This document shows, in pieces, positions 26,561 through 35,053 of a DNA stretch of 64,000 nt. A program made the translations under genes and the position numbers. Source of the DNA: Desulfovibrio sp. TomC (lineage in GTDB: Bacteria > Desulfobacterota > Desulfovibrionia > Desulfovibrionales > Desulfovibrionaceae). The notes below the pieces were generated by a model. That model did no database searches. It was not told the origin of the DNA and worked only from the letters and a program-made list of their open reading frames with translations. The stretch spans positions 124,001 to 188,000 of the forward strand of contig NZ_JSEH01000010.1 in NCBI RefSeq assembly GCF_000801335.2, read 5' to 3'. Each line of letters begins with the position of its first letter. The stretch's first letter is position 1.

Positions 26561-27535
26561 TTATGAGGAATCGGATTCGTCGGAACGGGGATGGGCCTTG
26601 TCGTAAACACGCATGATACGGGCCAGATCGAGATGGGTGTAGCGGGTGGTGGTGGTCAGATGGGCATGGCCGAGCAATTCCTGGACGCTGCGCAGATCGG
26701 CCCCGGATTCCAGCATATGGGTGGCGAAACTGTGGCGCAGCATGTGGGGATGGGTGTGCCGGGCCAACCCGGCCTCTTTGGCCAGGGCGTCGATGATGCG
26801 CCCTGCCTGCCGGCGGTTGAGCCGCCCCCCCCGGGCGCCGAGAAAGAGCGCCTTTTCGGTCAGCTCCGGAGCCAGTTCGCCCCGTCGGCGCTGGTATTCT
26901 TTGAGACGGGCCCGGGAGGCGTCGCTTAGCGGTGCAATCCGCTCCTTGCTGCCCTTGCCCAGCACCCGCACAATGCCCTGGGACACGTCCACGTCGTCGA
27001 GATCAAGGCCCAGGGCCTCGCTCACCCGCAGCCCGGAACCGTAGAGCAGCTCGGCCAGGGCCAGATCCCGGCAGGCCTCGACAGAGCCGTCGGCTGCATC
27101 CGTGCCGGCGGCCGGCGACACCAGGGCCACGGCTTCGTCGGCATTGAGCGCCCGGGGGCCGCGTCGTTCGGCCTTGGGATTCTTGACCCCGGCCATGGGG
27201 TCAATGACAAGCCGTTTTCTTTGCAGCTGGCGCTTGAAAAAACCGCGAAGCGTCGAGAGTTTGCGGCCCATGGACGACTTGGCGCTGCGCCCGCGGTGCA
27301 ATTCGGCCAGAAACCCCCGGACATGGTCACGCGTCAGGGCCTGGGGGGCGGCCAGGGTCAGGCTGCGGCCGGCCAGCCAGTGTTCGAACTGGGCCAGATC
27401 GGCGGCATAGCCGTCCAGGGTGGCCTGGCTGTAGCCCTTCTGGGCCGAGAGGTAGGTCAGGAATTCGGCCACGGTCTCCGGCAAGGCGGCCGGGGCCGCA
27501 TCTGGCTGGTCAGCCTTGCCTTTGGTCGAGGACAT
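26561..27535 (-). CDS. xerC: Tyrosine recombinase, XerC/XerD type
   Basis: 324 residues. An N-terminal SAM-like core-binding domain (about 15-120) precedes the catalytic domain. The catalytic residues are all visible: Arg in GSGLRVSEAL, Lys in VLGKGSKERI, HxxR in HMLRHSFATHML, His in LLGHAHL and the nucleophile Tyr in TRYTHLDL. The length is typical of chromosomal XerC/XerD, which resolve chromosome dimers at dif. XerC rather than XerD is not certain. The start overlaps the end of the upstream GGDEF gene by 26 bases. Confidence 0.9.
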   Translation of the reverse strand: MSSTKGKADQPDAAPAALPETVAEFLTYLSAQKGYSQATLDGYAADLAQFEHWLAGRSLTLAAPQALTRDHVRGFLAELHRGRSAKSSMGRKLSTLRGFFKRQLQRKRLVIDPMAGVKNPKAERRGPRALNADEAVALVSPAAGTDAADGSVEACRDLALAELLYGSGLRVSEALGLDLDDVDVSQGIVRVLGKGSKERIAPLSDASRARLKEYQRRRGELAPELTEKALFLGARGGRLNRRQAGRIIDALAKEAGLARHTHPHMLRHSFATHMLESGADLRSVQELLGHAHLTTTTRYTHLDLARIMRVYDKAHPRSDESDSS

Positions 27536-28469
27536 AACAACTCTTGGGGTTTTCCTTGGCCTTTTTCTTGAGCGTCATGGCCGTCTGGGAGGCCTCGCCA
27601 AAGTGCTTGAGGCGTCCGTCGCGGTTGAAGACCACGGCAATGGAAATGGCCATCAGCGGAAACGCCCGGCGGTTGCCTTCCCGGTCCACGGACTGGATAA
27701 AGCCCCGGCCCCGGTCGTCGGCGTCGTAGAAATGGGGCACAATGCCGTCAAAACTCGACACCACCGCCCGGCAGGCTTCCTCCACCCGGTCAATGGCCAT
27801 GATAAAGACAAAATCATCGCCGCCCACATGGCCCACAAAGGCCTTGGGACCGCCCACGGCGCGCACGGTGTTGACGATGATGCGGGCCGTCATCATGAGC
27901 ACCTCATCCCCCCGGGAAAAGCCGTACTTGTCGTTAAACGACTTGAAATAATCCAGATCGGCATAGGCCAGGGCAAAGTCTTCCCGGCGGTCGATAAGAT
28001 CCTGAATACGGCCGATAATGGAGGTGTTGCCCGGCAGTTTGGTCAGCGGATTGGCGTCCAGGGACCGGGTGGCCCGGGCCAGGGACAACGTGATGCGCGC
28101 CCTGAGCATGGGGGCGGTCATGGGGCGCGTCAGCAGTTCATCCACCTCGGCGGCGCACCAGTCGATGTCCGTGCCAAGCTGGGCCTCGTCCATGACCAGG
28201 GCCACCGGCAACTGGCGATAGACGTTTTCGCTTTTGACCATGGCCACCAGATCAAGCCCCGGGATGTCGGCCAGCTTCTGGTCCACCACCAGCATGTCCG
28301 GCGGGTCAATGAAAAGCGCCTCAATGGCTCCCTTGCCCCGGGCCAGCACGGACACTTCGGCCTCGACGGGCGAAAAAGCGGCGGCAAACAAGGCGGCCAG
28401 ATCCGGATCGGGACTCAATACCAGGATCTTCTGGGTGCGGGTAAAGGCACAAAGGGGGGCGGTGGGCAT
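27510..28469 (-). CDS. Receiver-like/GGDEF-domain protein
   Basis: 319 residues. An N-terminal receiver-like domain (about 10-130) is followed by a GGDEF domain whose signature is GGDDF (about residue 215) rather than GG(D/E)EF. The receiver region has an aspartate in VVDQKLADIPG, but the canonical acidic pair is weak. It may be a diguanylate cyclase with a variant site or a c-di-GMP-related scaffold. It lies 6 bases downstream of an HDOD gene and overlaps the Xer gene. Confidence 0.82.
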   Translation of the reverse strand: MPTAPLCAFTRTQKILVLSPDPDLAALFAAAFSPVEAEVSVLARGKGAIEALFIDPPDMLVVDQKLADIPGLDLVAMVKSENVYRQLPVALVMDEAQLGTDIDWCAAEVDELLTRPMTAPMLRARITLSLARATRSLDANPLTKLPGNTSIIGRIQDLIDRREDFALAYADLDYFKSFNDKYGFSRGDEVLMMTARIIVNTVRAVGGPKAFVGHVGGDDFVFIMAIDRVEEACRAVVSSFDGIVPHFYDADDRGRGFIQSVDREGNRRAFPLMAISIAVVFNRDGRLKHFGEASQTAMTLKKKAKENPKSCYVLDQRQG

Positions 28470-28475
28470 GGCGGA

Positions 28476-29315
28476 TCAGGTAAAGCGCAGATCAGCCAGC
28501 TCCACGAACTGGTCGCTTAATTCGTCAAGGAGCTTTTCAAATGCGGCCGGGCGGATTTTGAGAATCTTCAGCGCCTCGGGCTGGAGATAGTTGACGCCCA
28601 CGTCGCCGGAAAAACCATACTCGAACACCCGGGCCATGAAATCGCCGATGTGCACCACGCAGGCCATCTCGGGGTAGAGCTGGGCCAGATGCGGCTTGTG
28701 GTGATACGACAGGCCTTCCTTGATATTGGGCGGCAGCTTCCAGTGGTCGGCCAGCCAGGCGTTGATGCGGTCGTGGCCAAAGCCCAGGACCGCCCGCTCG
28801 GCTTCGAGATAGGAGACGTCGCGTTCGGCCACCACCCGCTCGATCTCGGGCTTGAGGTCGGGCAGCTGCACCGTGGCCACCACCTTGCCCAGATCATGGA
28901 GCAGCCCGGCCACGGAATATTCCTCGGCGTCCTTGAGGTTGAGCATCCGGGCCAGGGAACCGCAGGTCATGGCGCAGCCCAGGCTGTGTTCCCAAAGCCC
29001 CACCATGTTCTCGGTCATGACCTCGAACACCGAGGTGGAGACAATAATCGAGCGCAGGACATTAAAGCCCAACAGGACCAGGGCGTGGCCGATGGAACTG
29101 ATGCGCCCGGGAAAGCCGTAAACCGGAGAGTTGACCATTTTAAGGACCTTGGCCGAAAGCACCTGGTCCATGCTGATAAGTTTGGCCACCTGCTCGGTGG
29201 TGGAGTCCGGACGTTCGACGAGTTTGGACACCTCTTCAAGCACCTTGGGCAGGGTGGGCAGGTCGCGGACGGCCAGGATGCGGTCCTTGCGCTCGGTACG
29301 CAGATCCTCGGCCAT
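28476..29315 (-). CDS. HDOD-domain signalling protein
   Basis: 279 residues consisting almost entirely of the HDOD domain (about 15-215). It has the family's LPTLPKVLEEVSKLV entry and AGLLHDLGKVVA. No output domain is fused. It sits in a three-gene signalling run (29730-27510) between a small protein and the GGDEF protein, one or a few bases apart, so the three probably act together. Confidence 0.87.
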   Translation of the reverse strand: MAEDLRTERKDRILAVRDLPTLPKVLEEVSKLVERPDSTTEQVAKLISMDQVLSAKVLKMVNSPVYGFPGRISSIGHALVLLGFNVLRSIIVSTSVFEVMTENMVGLWEHSLGCAMTCGSLARMLNLKDAEEYSVAGLLHDLGKVVATVQLPDLKPEIERVVAERDVSYLEAERAVLGFGHDRINAWLADHWKLPPNIKEGLSYHHKPHLAQLYPEMACVVHIGDFMARVFEYGFSGDVGVNYLQPEALKILKIRPAAFEKLLDELSDQFVELADLRFT

Positions 29316-29316
29316 G

Positions 29317-29730
29317 TCAGGCGTCCTTGGGCTTGGGAGTGTTGTCGACTTCCGGAGCGGCTTCGGACTGGCTGGCGGCCCGGGCGGCCCGGGCGGCCTC
29401 GGCCAGGGCGGCGCTGGCCGCAGCCTTCATGCGGAAATAATGGTCCACCAGACGCTTGATCTGGCCCATCCACTTGTCGTCAGGAAATCGTCGAAAAAGG
29501 TAGTCCAGACGTTCCAGGCGTTTGTCATAGGACGTGGTGCCCGGTTGCCCGTCGAGCTTGACCGGCTCCCCTTCCACCACCACATGGGTGATGCCCATGG
29601 AATCGAACCGATCCAAAATGCCCTGGGACAATTCGGAACCGGCTCCGGCCACGGCAATGCCGTCAGGCCGGGTCACGGGTTTGGCCAGGGTCATGCCCGG
29701 CTTGGCCAGGGTCAGGGGAATCTTTTGCAT
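29317..29730 (-). CDS. Small uncharacterised protein in a signalling operon
   Basis: 137 residues. The N terminus (IPLTLAKPGMTLAKPVTRPDG) resembles the leader domain often fused to HD-GYP/HDOD proteins, seen also at the start of the HDOD protein at 10561. The C terminus is alanine-rich helix and ends in a charged tail. It is one base upstream of the HDOD gene, so it may be a separated input domain for that protein. No function is established. Confidence 0.68.
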   Translation of the reverse strand: MQKIPLTLAKPGMTLAKPVTRPDGIAVAGAGSELSQGILDRFDSMGITHVVVEGEPVKLDGQPGTTSYDKRLERLDYLFRRFPDDKWMGQIKRLVDHYFRMKAAASAALAEAARAARAASQSEAAPEVDNTPKPKDA

Positions 29731-29738
29731 GGTCCGGG

Positions 29739-31058
29739 TTATCCTTGCGCTTCACCGGTGTAGTACATGCCCGGCCATTTCCGCACAAGACCCTTGAGTT
29801 CCAGCAGGACGAGCGCACTGCTCAAATCCTTGGCGGCCACGGACAAGACCGTGCCCATGGCGTCGATGTGGTGCTTGGCCCCGTCGGCCAAGAGCGTCAG
29901 GACGCCGGCCTCCACCGACCCAAGCCCCTCGGGCAGGCCCGGAGCCGGCCGGGAGGCAGGCCTGGGGGCCAAAAGTCCGGCCGGTCCGGCCTGGGGAGCC
30001 GCTTTGGCCCCAGCCGGGGAAGCCCTTCTGGGAGCCGGCCGAGGGGCTGGAGCCGCGACTGAGGCCGGGGCCGGCGTCCTGGCCGGGCGTCCCGGCGGCA
30101 CGGGACGGGGGGCGTCCACATAGGGCGCCAGCTCCCGGGCCAGACCGGACACGATGTCCCCGGCCGACTGCACCAGCCGCGCCCCCTGGGAAAGCAGGGC
30201 GTGGCAGCCGGAAAAGGTCGGCAGGTTGACCGGCCCGGGCAGGGCAAAGACCTCGCGCCCCTGTTCCAGGGCCAGACGGGCGGTGATGAGGCTGCCGGAA
30301 CGGTCGGCCGCCTCCACCACCATGACGCCCAGGGACAGGCCGGCGATGATGCGGTTTCTGACCGGAAAATTGGCGGCCCGGGGCGGGGTGCCCGGGGCGA
30401 ATTCGCTGATAATGGCCCCGCCGGCGGCCAGCTCCCGCCACACGTCGAGATTGGCGTCGGGGTAGACCAGATCGAGGCCGGTGCCGAGAACCGCCACCGA
30501 CCGGCCCGGCCCGGCCAAGCCGCCGAGATGGGCCTGCCGGTCGATGCCGTAGGCCAACCCGGAGACCACGGTGATGCCGGCCGCAGACAGGCCCACGGCG
30601 AAATCGTAGGCTGCGCCGAAGCCGTAGCGCGAACACTGGCGCGCCCCGACCATGGCCACGCAGGGGCCGGCCAAAAGACACGCGTCGCCGATGACGTAAA
30701 GGACAGCCGGCGGATCAGGCAGCTCACGCAGCCGCGAGGGATAGGCGGCATGAAAATACGGCAGCGGGGTCAGCCCCTTGGCCGCAGCGGCCGACAATTC
30801 GGCCTCGGCCGCCGGGGTGGTCAGGCCCCGGGCCAGGGAACCGGCGGCGGCATCGTCGCACAGCCCTTGCGGACCAAACGAACGAGCCTCGGCCAGGGCG
30901 GCGACCGCACTGGGGTAGCGGTCGAAAATGCGTTTGATGGTGCGCGGCCCGACGCCGGCCTGATGGCGCAGGCGCAGGCAGGCCAGGCATTCGGCCACGA
31001 ACCCTGCGTCGGCGGTCCAGGCCTCCGGGGGGGCGCTCGGCACAACCGGGTCGGTCAT
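29739..31058 (-). CDS. dprA: DNA processing protein DprA
   Basis: 439 residues. Order: an N-terminal helix-hairpin-helix region (about 20-70), the Rossmann-fold DprA domain (about 105-310) with VGARQCSRYG, SGLAYGIDRQAHLGGL and FPVRNRIIAGLS, a proline/alanine-rich linker (about 315-375) and a C-terminal winged helix. DprA loads RecA on incoming single-stranded DNA during transformation. The ATG overlaps the stop of the upstream CpoB-like gene (ATGA). The long linker is longer than in compact DprA proteins. Confidence 0.93.
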   Translation of the reverse strand: MTDPVVPSAPPEAWTADAGFVAECLACLRLRHQAGVGPRTIKRIFDRYPSAVAALAEARSFGPQGLCDDAAAGSLARGLTTPAAEAELSAAAAKGLTPLPYFHAAYPSRLRELPDPPAVLYVIGDACLLAGPCVAMVGARQCSRYGFGAAYDFAVGLSAAGITVVSGLAYGIDRQAHLGGLAGPGRSVAVLGTGLDLVYPDANLDVWRELAAGGAIISEFAPGTPPRAANFPVRNRIIAGLSLGVMVVEAADRSGSLITARLALEQGREVFALPGPVNLPTFSGCHALLSQGARLVQSAGDIVSGLARELAPYVDAPRPVPPGRPARTPAPASVAAPAPRPAPRRASPAGAKAAPQAGPAGLLAPRPASRPAPGLPEGLGSVEAGVLTLLADGAKHHIDAMGTVLSVAAKDLSSALVLLELKGLVRKWPGMYYTGEAQG

Positions 31059-32272
31059 TTGGGCAGGGCCTGGAGCTTCTGGCGGGCCACGCCGGCGAGT
31101 TCGGCATTGGGATAGTCTTTGAGATAGCGTTCCAGGCTGGCCCGGGCCGCCGGCACATCCCCGGCCTTTTCCTGGGCCATGGCCATCTTATAGAGCGAAT
31201 CCGCGGCCTTGTGATGGCCGGGCCAGCCCTTGGCCACCTTGTCGAAATCCGCGATGGCGGTCTGGTAATCACCCCGGGCAAAGGCCCCTTCGCCAACCCA
31301 ATACAGGGCATTGGGCGTGAGGGGGCTGGCGGGATTGGCGGCCAGAAACTGGTCAAAGGCGGCCTTGGCCTCGGCTGCGCGGCCGTTGATAGCCAGTTGC
31401 AAGGCTCTGTTATACTCGGCTTTCTGGGCCGGGGTGGCTGTATCAGCATAGCCTGGGGCGGGGCCGGACCCCTTGGAGCCCGGCGTCGCGGCCGGTTCCT
31501 CGGCCTTTGGCCCTGGCGGCGTCTCGGCCGCAACCGGCGACGGCGCGGCCGCGGCAGGAGCGGCAGTCGGAACAGTCGGGGACGGTGGCGTCGCTTGAGC
31601 AGCCGCAGGCGCTTGAGCCGTCGCAACCGGGGCGGTAGCCGGCCTTGGTCCCGGCCCGGCCTCGACGCGATCCGCAGCTATGGCCGCTTCCGGGGTGGCC
31701 GGCGTCTCGGGCGGACCGACCCGGCCGCCATGCCGGCCGCGCATCTCGGCAGCCGAGGGAGGAGGCGTGGAGCGTGTGGCCGCAGCGGGCGCCGGCCGGG
31801 GCGGCAGGCCGTTTGGCTGACCAGCCGGAGCTCCCATGGCCGGGCTATGGCCGCCGGGTGCGCCAGGGACGCCCGGACCCGGCGCGCCCGGGACAGCCGG
31901 GGACGGCTCGGCAGCGGCGGCAGCGGCAGTTGCCGGCTCCGGCGCGACCGCCTCGCCGGGATGGGCAAAGCCGACGCCAAGCGCACTGCCCCTGGCCCCG
32001 GGGGCCGGCAGTTTGACGCCCTGGCCTTCGAGAACCGTGCGGATTGCACCCAGTTGTTTATGGATATCGGCCAGTTTGGCGTCGTTTTGCTGCTGCTGCC
32101 CGGAGAGGGCCTTGAGATCGTCCTGGGCTTTTTGCAGATTGGCTTCAATGGCCTTGAGGCGAAAATCCTCGCTGCCCTTGCCCACAGCAAGCGTATTGCC
32201 CGGCCCGCAAGCACCAAGCAGGCCGGTCAGGCACAGGGCAACCAGCCCCATAAGCAGTGTCGTACGCTTCAT
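31055..32272 (-). CDS. cpoB: CpoB/YbgF-like lipoprotein with TPR repeats
   Basis: 405 residues. A lipoprotein signal with lipobox LGAC is followed by a short coiled coil (about 45-85), a long proline/alanine/glycine-rich linker (about 95-280) and C-terminal TPR repeats (about 285-400) with YNRALQLAINGRAAEA and similar units. This is the layout of CpoB (YbgF), which links cell-wall synthesis to the Tol-Pal system, but no tol genes are in the window and a lipid anchor is not the E. coli form. Translationally coupled to dprA. Confidence 0.8.
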   Translation of the reverse strand: MKRTTLLMGLVALCLTGLLGACGPGNTLAVGKGSEDFRLKAIEANLQKAQDDLKALSGQQQQNDAKLADIHKQLGAIRTVLEGQGVKLPAPGARGSALGVGFAHPGEAVAPEPATAAAAAAEPSPAVPGAPGPGVPGAPGGHSPAMGAPAGQPNGLPPRPAPAAATRSTPPPSAAEMRGRHGGRVGPPETPATPEAAIAADRVEAGPGPRPATAPVATAQAPAAAQATPPSPTVPTAAPAAAAPSPVAAETPPGPKAEEPAATPGSKGSGPAPGYADTATPAQKAEYNRALQLAINGRAAEAKAAFDQFLAANPASPLTPNALYWVGEGAFARGDYQTAIADFDKVAKGWPGHHKAADSLYKMAMAQEKAGDVPAARASLERYLKDYPNAELAGVARQKLQALPK

Positions 32273-32499
32273 GGACGCATCAATCCTAACGCTTTACATC
32301 CTTTCACGTTCCACCAGCAACTACGTCACAGGGCCGCTTTTCGCAAGCCGATTCTTGGTCAATGCCGACACAGCCGCCCGGCTTTGTTGCATCTCTCGCA
32401 AAATTAGGGCAAAAGCCGTCTGCAAAGCCGGTTCCGCATCAAGCCGGACCGGCCGCGCCACCCGCACCGAACCTACAGGCCGAAAGGAGAACGCTCCCC

Positions 32500-33450
32500 A
32501 TGCCCGAGGCTGTCCGCGCTGCCGTCTTCTGGGCGGCCATGCTCCTTTTTGCCATACACCTGGGTCTGGCTCTGGCCGGCGCAGGCATTCCGCTTATCAC
32601 GTCGCTTGTGGGCCTCAGCAAGGTCAAGCGGCTGAAAATCTTCACCGACAAGTTTGGCCAACAGACCGCCACCTTCGCCCTGCTTGGCGGCTTGTGGGTC
32701 TTTATCGTCCTTATAGTCTCTTTGGCGGCGCTGTGGCTCCTGGCCCCGGCCAAAGCCCCCTACTATCTCGGCCTGCCCTTTCCCCTGGCCGCCGTGGCCG
32801 GGACGGTGCTGGCCGGAGCCCTTGCCTTTCTGACCTATCGCGGCTCGTGGCAGCGGCTCAAGGCCCAAAAAACCCTGCACGGAGCCATTGGCCTGACCAC
32901 CACGCTGCTCCTGTGGGCCGCCCTGTACGTCGGGCTGGCCGCCGCCCGTCCCTTGGCGCTCCTGCTTCCCCCGGCAACGGGTCCGGCCTTCCTGCTGCCG
33001 CCGGGCAATTCACTGGTCTGGCGTCTGTTCGCCCTGGGCTTGGCCTTGTCCCTCGGTCTGGCCGGGACGTTTACCGGCGCGTGGCTGGTGTGGCGGCGCG
33101 ACAAGGACGATTTTGGCCGCGACTACTATAATTTCACCCTGCGCCTGTCGGCCCGGATCGGCTTCGTCGGCCATGCCCTGGCCCTGGTCGCCGTAGGCTG
33201 GCTCGGTCTTGCCCTCATGCCCCTGGCCGGCGAACTGACGACCAGGCTGGCCGTCTCCCTGGGCCTGTACGGCACCGGCGTGCTGCTCACCCTGGTCTGC
33301 CTGGGATTTATCATGCCCCAGGAAAACGCCCTGCGCCATAAGATCCTGCTCGTCGCCGGTTTTCTTGGCTCGCTCCTGGCCCTGACCGGCCTGTGCGCCG
33401 GCCTGACCGGGCTTGTCGTCCCGGGGCTGGCCGGCAGCATCCTGCCGTGA
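32500..33450 (+). CDS. Polytopic membrane protein of unknown function
   Basis: 316 residues from the ATG at 32500 (CGAAAGGAGAACGC upstream). It has about eight hydrophobic segments spread over the whole length. The N-terminal segment and the charged loop SKVKRLKIFTDKFGQQ give a faint resemblance to cytochrome ubiquinol oxidase subunit I, but I cannot see the haem ligands and do not claim it. It is divergent from the cpoB gene and ends in a perfect terminator. Confidence 0.7.
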   Translation: MPEAVRAAVFWAAMLLFAIHLGLALAGAGIPLITSLVGLSKVKRLKIFTDKFGQQTATFALLGGLWVFIVLIVSLAALWLLAPAKAPYYLGLPFPLAAVAGTVLAGALAFLTYRGSWQRLKAQKTLHGAIGLTTTLLLWAALYVGLAAARPLALLLPPATGPAFLLPPGNSLVWRLFALGLALSLGLAGTFTGAWLVWRRDKDDFGRDYYNFTLRLSARIGFVGHALALVAVGWLGLALMPLAGELTTRLAVSLGLYGTGVLLTLVCLGFIMPQENALRHKILLVAGFLGSLLALTGLCAGLTGLVVPGLAGSILP

Positions 33451-33506
33451 CCATCCCGTAACGCCAAGGAACCGAACCCACAACGCGGCCGAACGCTTCC
33501 AGGCAA

Positions 33507-33539
33507 CGCGCAACCAGCCGGCTGGTTGCGCGTTTTTTT
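33507..33539 (+). terminator. Intrinsic terminator of the membrane protein gene
   Basis: Perfect 13-bp inverted repeat (CGCGCAACCAGCC at 33507-33519 and its complement at 33520-33532) followed by seven T (33533-33539). It lies 57 bases past the plus-strand stop. Confidence 0.92.
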
Positions 33540-33560
33540 GTCTGGCGAAGCAGCCCGGCG

Positions 33561-34688
33561 TCAACTCCGGGACACCCGCACCAGGGCCGTCGCCCGGGAC
33601 AGTTCGACAGCCAAAGCCGGATCGGCCAGCGCCTCGGCCAGGATCGGTTCGTTGATTAAAAACCGGTAGGAATGGCACAGCGGCAGCAGGCGCCCCGGAT
33701 CGCAGCCATCCAGGGACAGGGCCAGCGTGTCGGCCATGCCGACGGCCAGCGCCAGCCGGATATCGGCCAGCCCGGCCTCCAGGTCCTCAATTTCCACCCA
33801 GGACGGGGCATGGTGCAGGCACACGGCCTGGGACAGGTTTCCCGGCAGGTCAAAACCGCCGCACACGGCATACCCGGCCAGACCGTGGTGAACGCCGTAC
33901 GCCGCCAGCTCGGCCGGCGGACGCCAGGGAGCGGCAGATTGTCCGGCGGCCGGCAGGGTCAGCTTGCCGACGTCGTGCAGGAGCCCGGCGGTGTAGGCCA
34001 CGCCGGCGTCGAGTCCGGCAAAGGCCGGGGCAATGCGCCGGGCCAGGACGGCCGTCTTGGCCATATGCGCCCACATGGCCCCCCGGGCCGGTCGCGTCGG
34101 GCCGCCCGGGACTTCGGCCCGCTCCAGCAGTTCGGCAAAGACCAGGGCGCGCACGTTGCCCAGGCCAACCACGGCGACGGCCTGCTCCACGGCGGCAATC
34201 TCGGCGCGCAGGCCATAGAGCGGACTGTTGGCGATTTTCAAGACATTGCCGGCCAGGACCGGGTTGGCGGCCACGAGATCGACCACGGCCCCCAGACTGG
34301 TCCGGGGATTGCTTAAGCGGGGCAGGAGCGACCCGCTGGCGGCATCCTGGCTCACCTGCCGGACTGCGGCGGCGATGCCCGGCGGCAGGCTCCTGCCGCT
34401 GGCGGCAAAGAACCGGTGTTCCCGCCCGGCCGCGGCGTCCGGTTCGTCGTAGAGCCGGGCCAGCCCAAGGCCCAGGCGCTCAAGCACCGCCTCGCCCTCT
34501 CCAGTGCGCAGTGTCCGGGGCGGACCGGCCGAAACCCGTCGGCCCGCCCCCGTCGCCCGGGCCAAGCCTGCCCCTGCTTCGCTGGCAGTCTCCGAAACGG
34601 ACGCCCGGTTTCGCCGCCGCAAGGCCATGCCAACACCAAGGCCTGCTCCAACGAGCAGGCCAACCAGAACCCAAAATTCCCACTGCAT
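33561..34688 (-). CDS. Membrane-anchored HDOD-domain protein
   Basis: 375 residues from the ATG at 34688; a TTG at 34727 is the alternative, and neither has a good ribosome binding site. One N-terminal membrane segment (about 5-22) is followed by an arginine/alanine-rich linker and the HDOD domain (about 105-330) with TAGLLHDVGKLTL. It is the third HDOD protein of the window and the only one with a membrane anchor. It stands alone between two converging or unrelated units. Confidence 0.83.
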   Translation of the reverse strand: MQWEFWVLVGLLVGAGLGVGMALRRRNRASVSETASEAGAGLARATGAGRRVSAGPPRTLRTGEGEAVLERLGLGLARLYDEPDAAAGREHRFFAASGRSLPPGIAAAVRQVSQDAASGSLLPRLSNPRTSLGAVVDLVAANPVLAGNVLKIANSPLYGLRAEIAAVEQAVAVVGLGNVRALVFAELLERAEVPGGPTRPARGAMWAHMAKTAVLARRIAPAFAGLDAGVAYTAGLLHDVGKLTLPAAGQSAAPWRPPAELAAYGVHHGLAGYAVCGGFDLPGNLSQAVCLHHAPSWVEIEDLEAGLADIRLALAVGMADTLALSLDGCDPGRLLPLCHSYRFLINEPILAEALADPALAVELSRATALVRVSRS

Positions 34689-35053
34689 GCAGGCCACAGC
34701 GGCCAAGCCGCCCCTGTTGCGCGTCAATCGACCAAAATGGCCACGTCTCCGTCAACCCGACCGTTGGCTCAGAAACGCACCATTCGTCGGTCAACCAGCA
34801 CGCTGCCCGGGGCTTCCGGGATCTGCTGCGCCGGCCCGGCCGCCCACAGGACGACTGGGAATGCCCCGGCGGCCTGGGGGGATACGCTCCCGGCCGCCGG
34901 CAAAGGGAAAAGCAAGTGAAAGGACTTGGGCCGTTTCGAAGGCGCAAACGCCCCCTGTGCCGGAGAGAATCGACTCTCCCGCGTGGACTTCATGACGCCC
35001 GCATAACACGCAATCAGCGCGGGAGGATTGTCCAAACGCGACAGACCGGGACG
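34689..35053. other. Intergenic region without an identified gene
   Basis: About 365 bases between the HDOD gene and the end of the RND pump gene. It has a short inverted repeat GGAGAG/CTCTCC at 34962-34979 and no convincing promoter, terminator or coding region. An 88-codon minus-strand frame here starts without a binding site and looks incidental. Confidence 0.5.

Noticed and set aside
34769-35035. 88-codon minus-strand frame in the gap before the RND genes
   Set aside because: No start signal, no domain, and codon pattern like a random frame.
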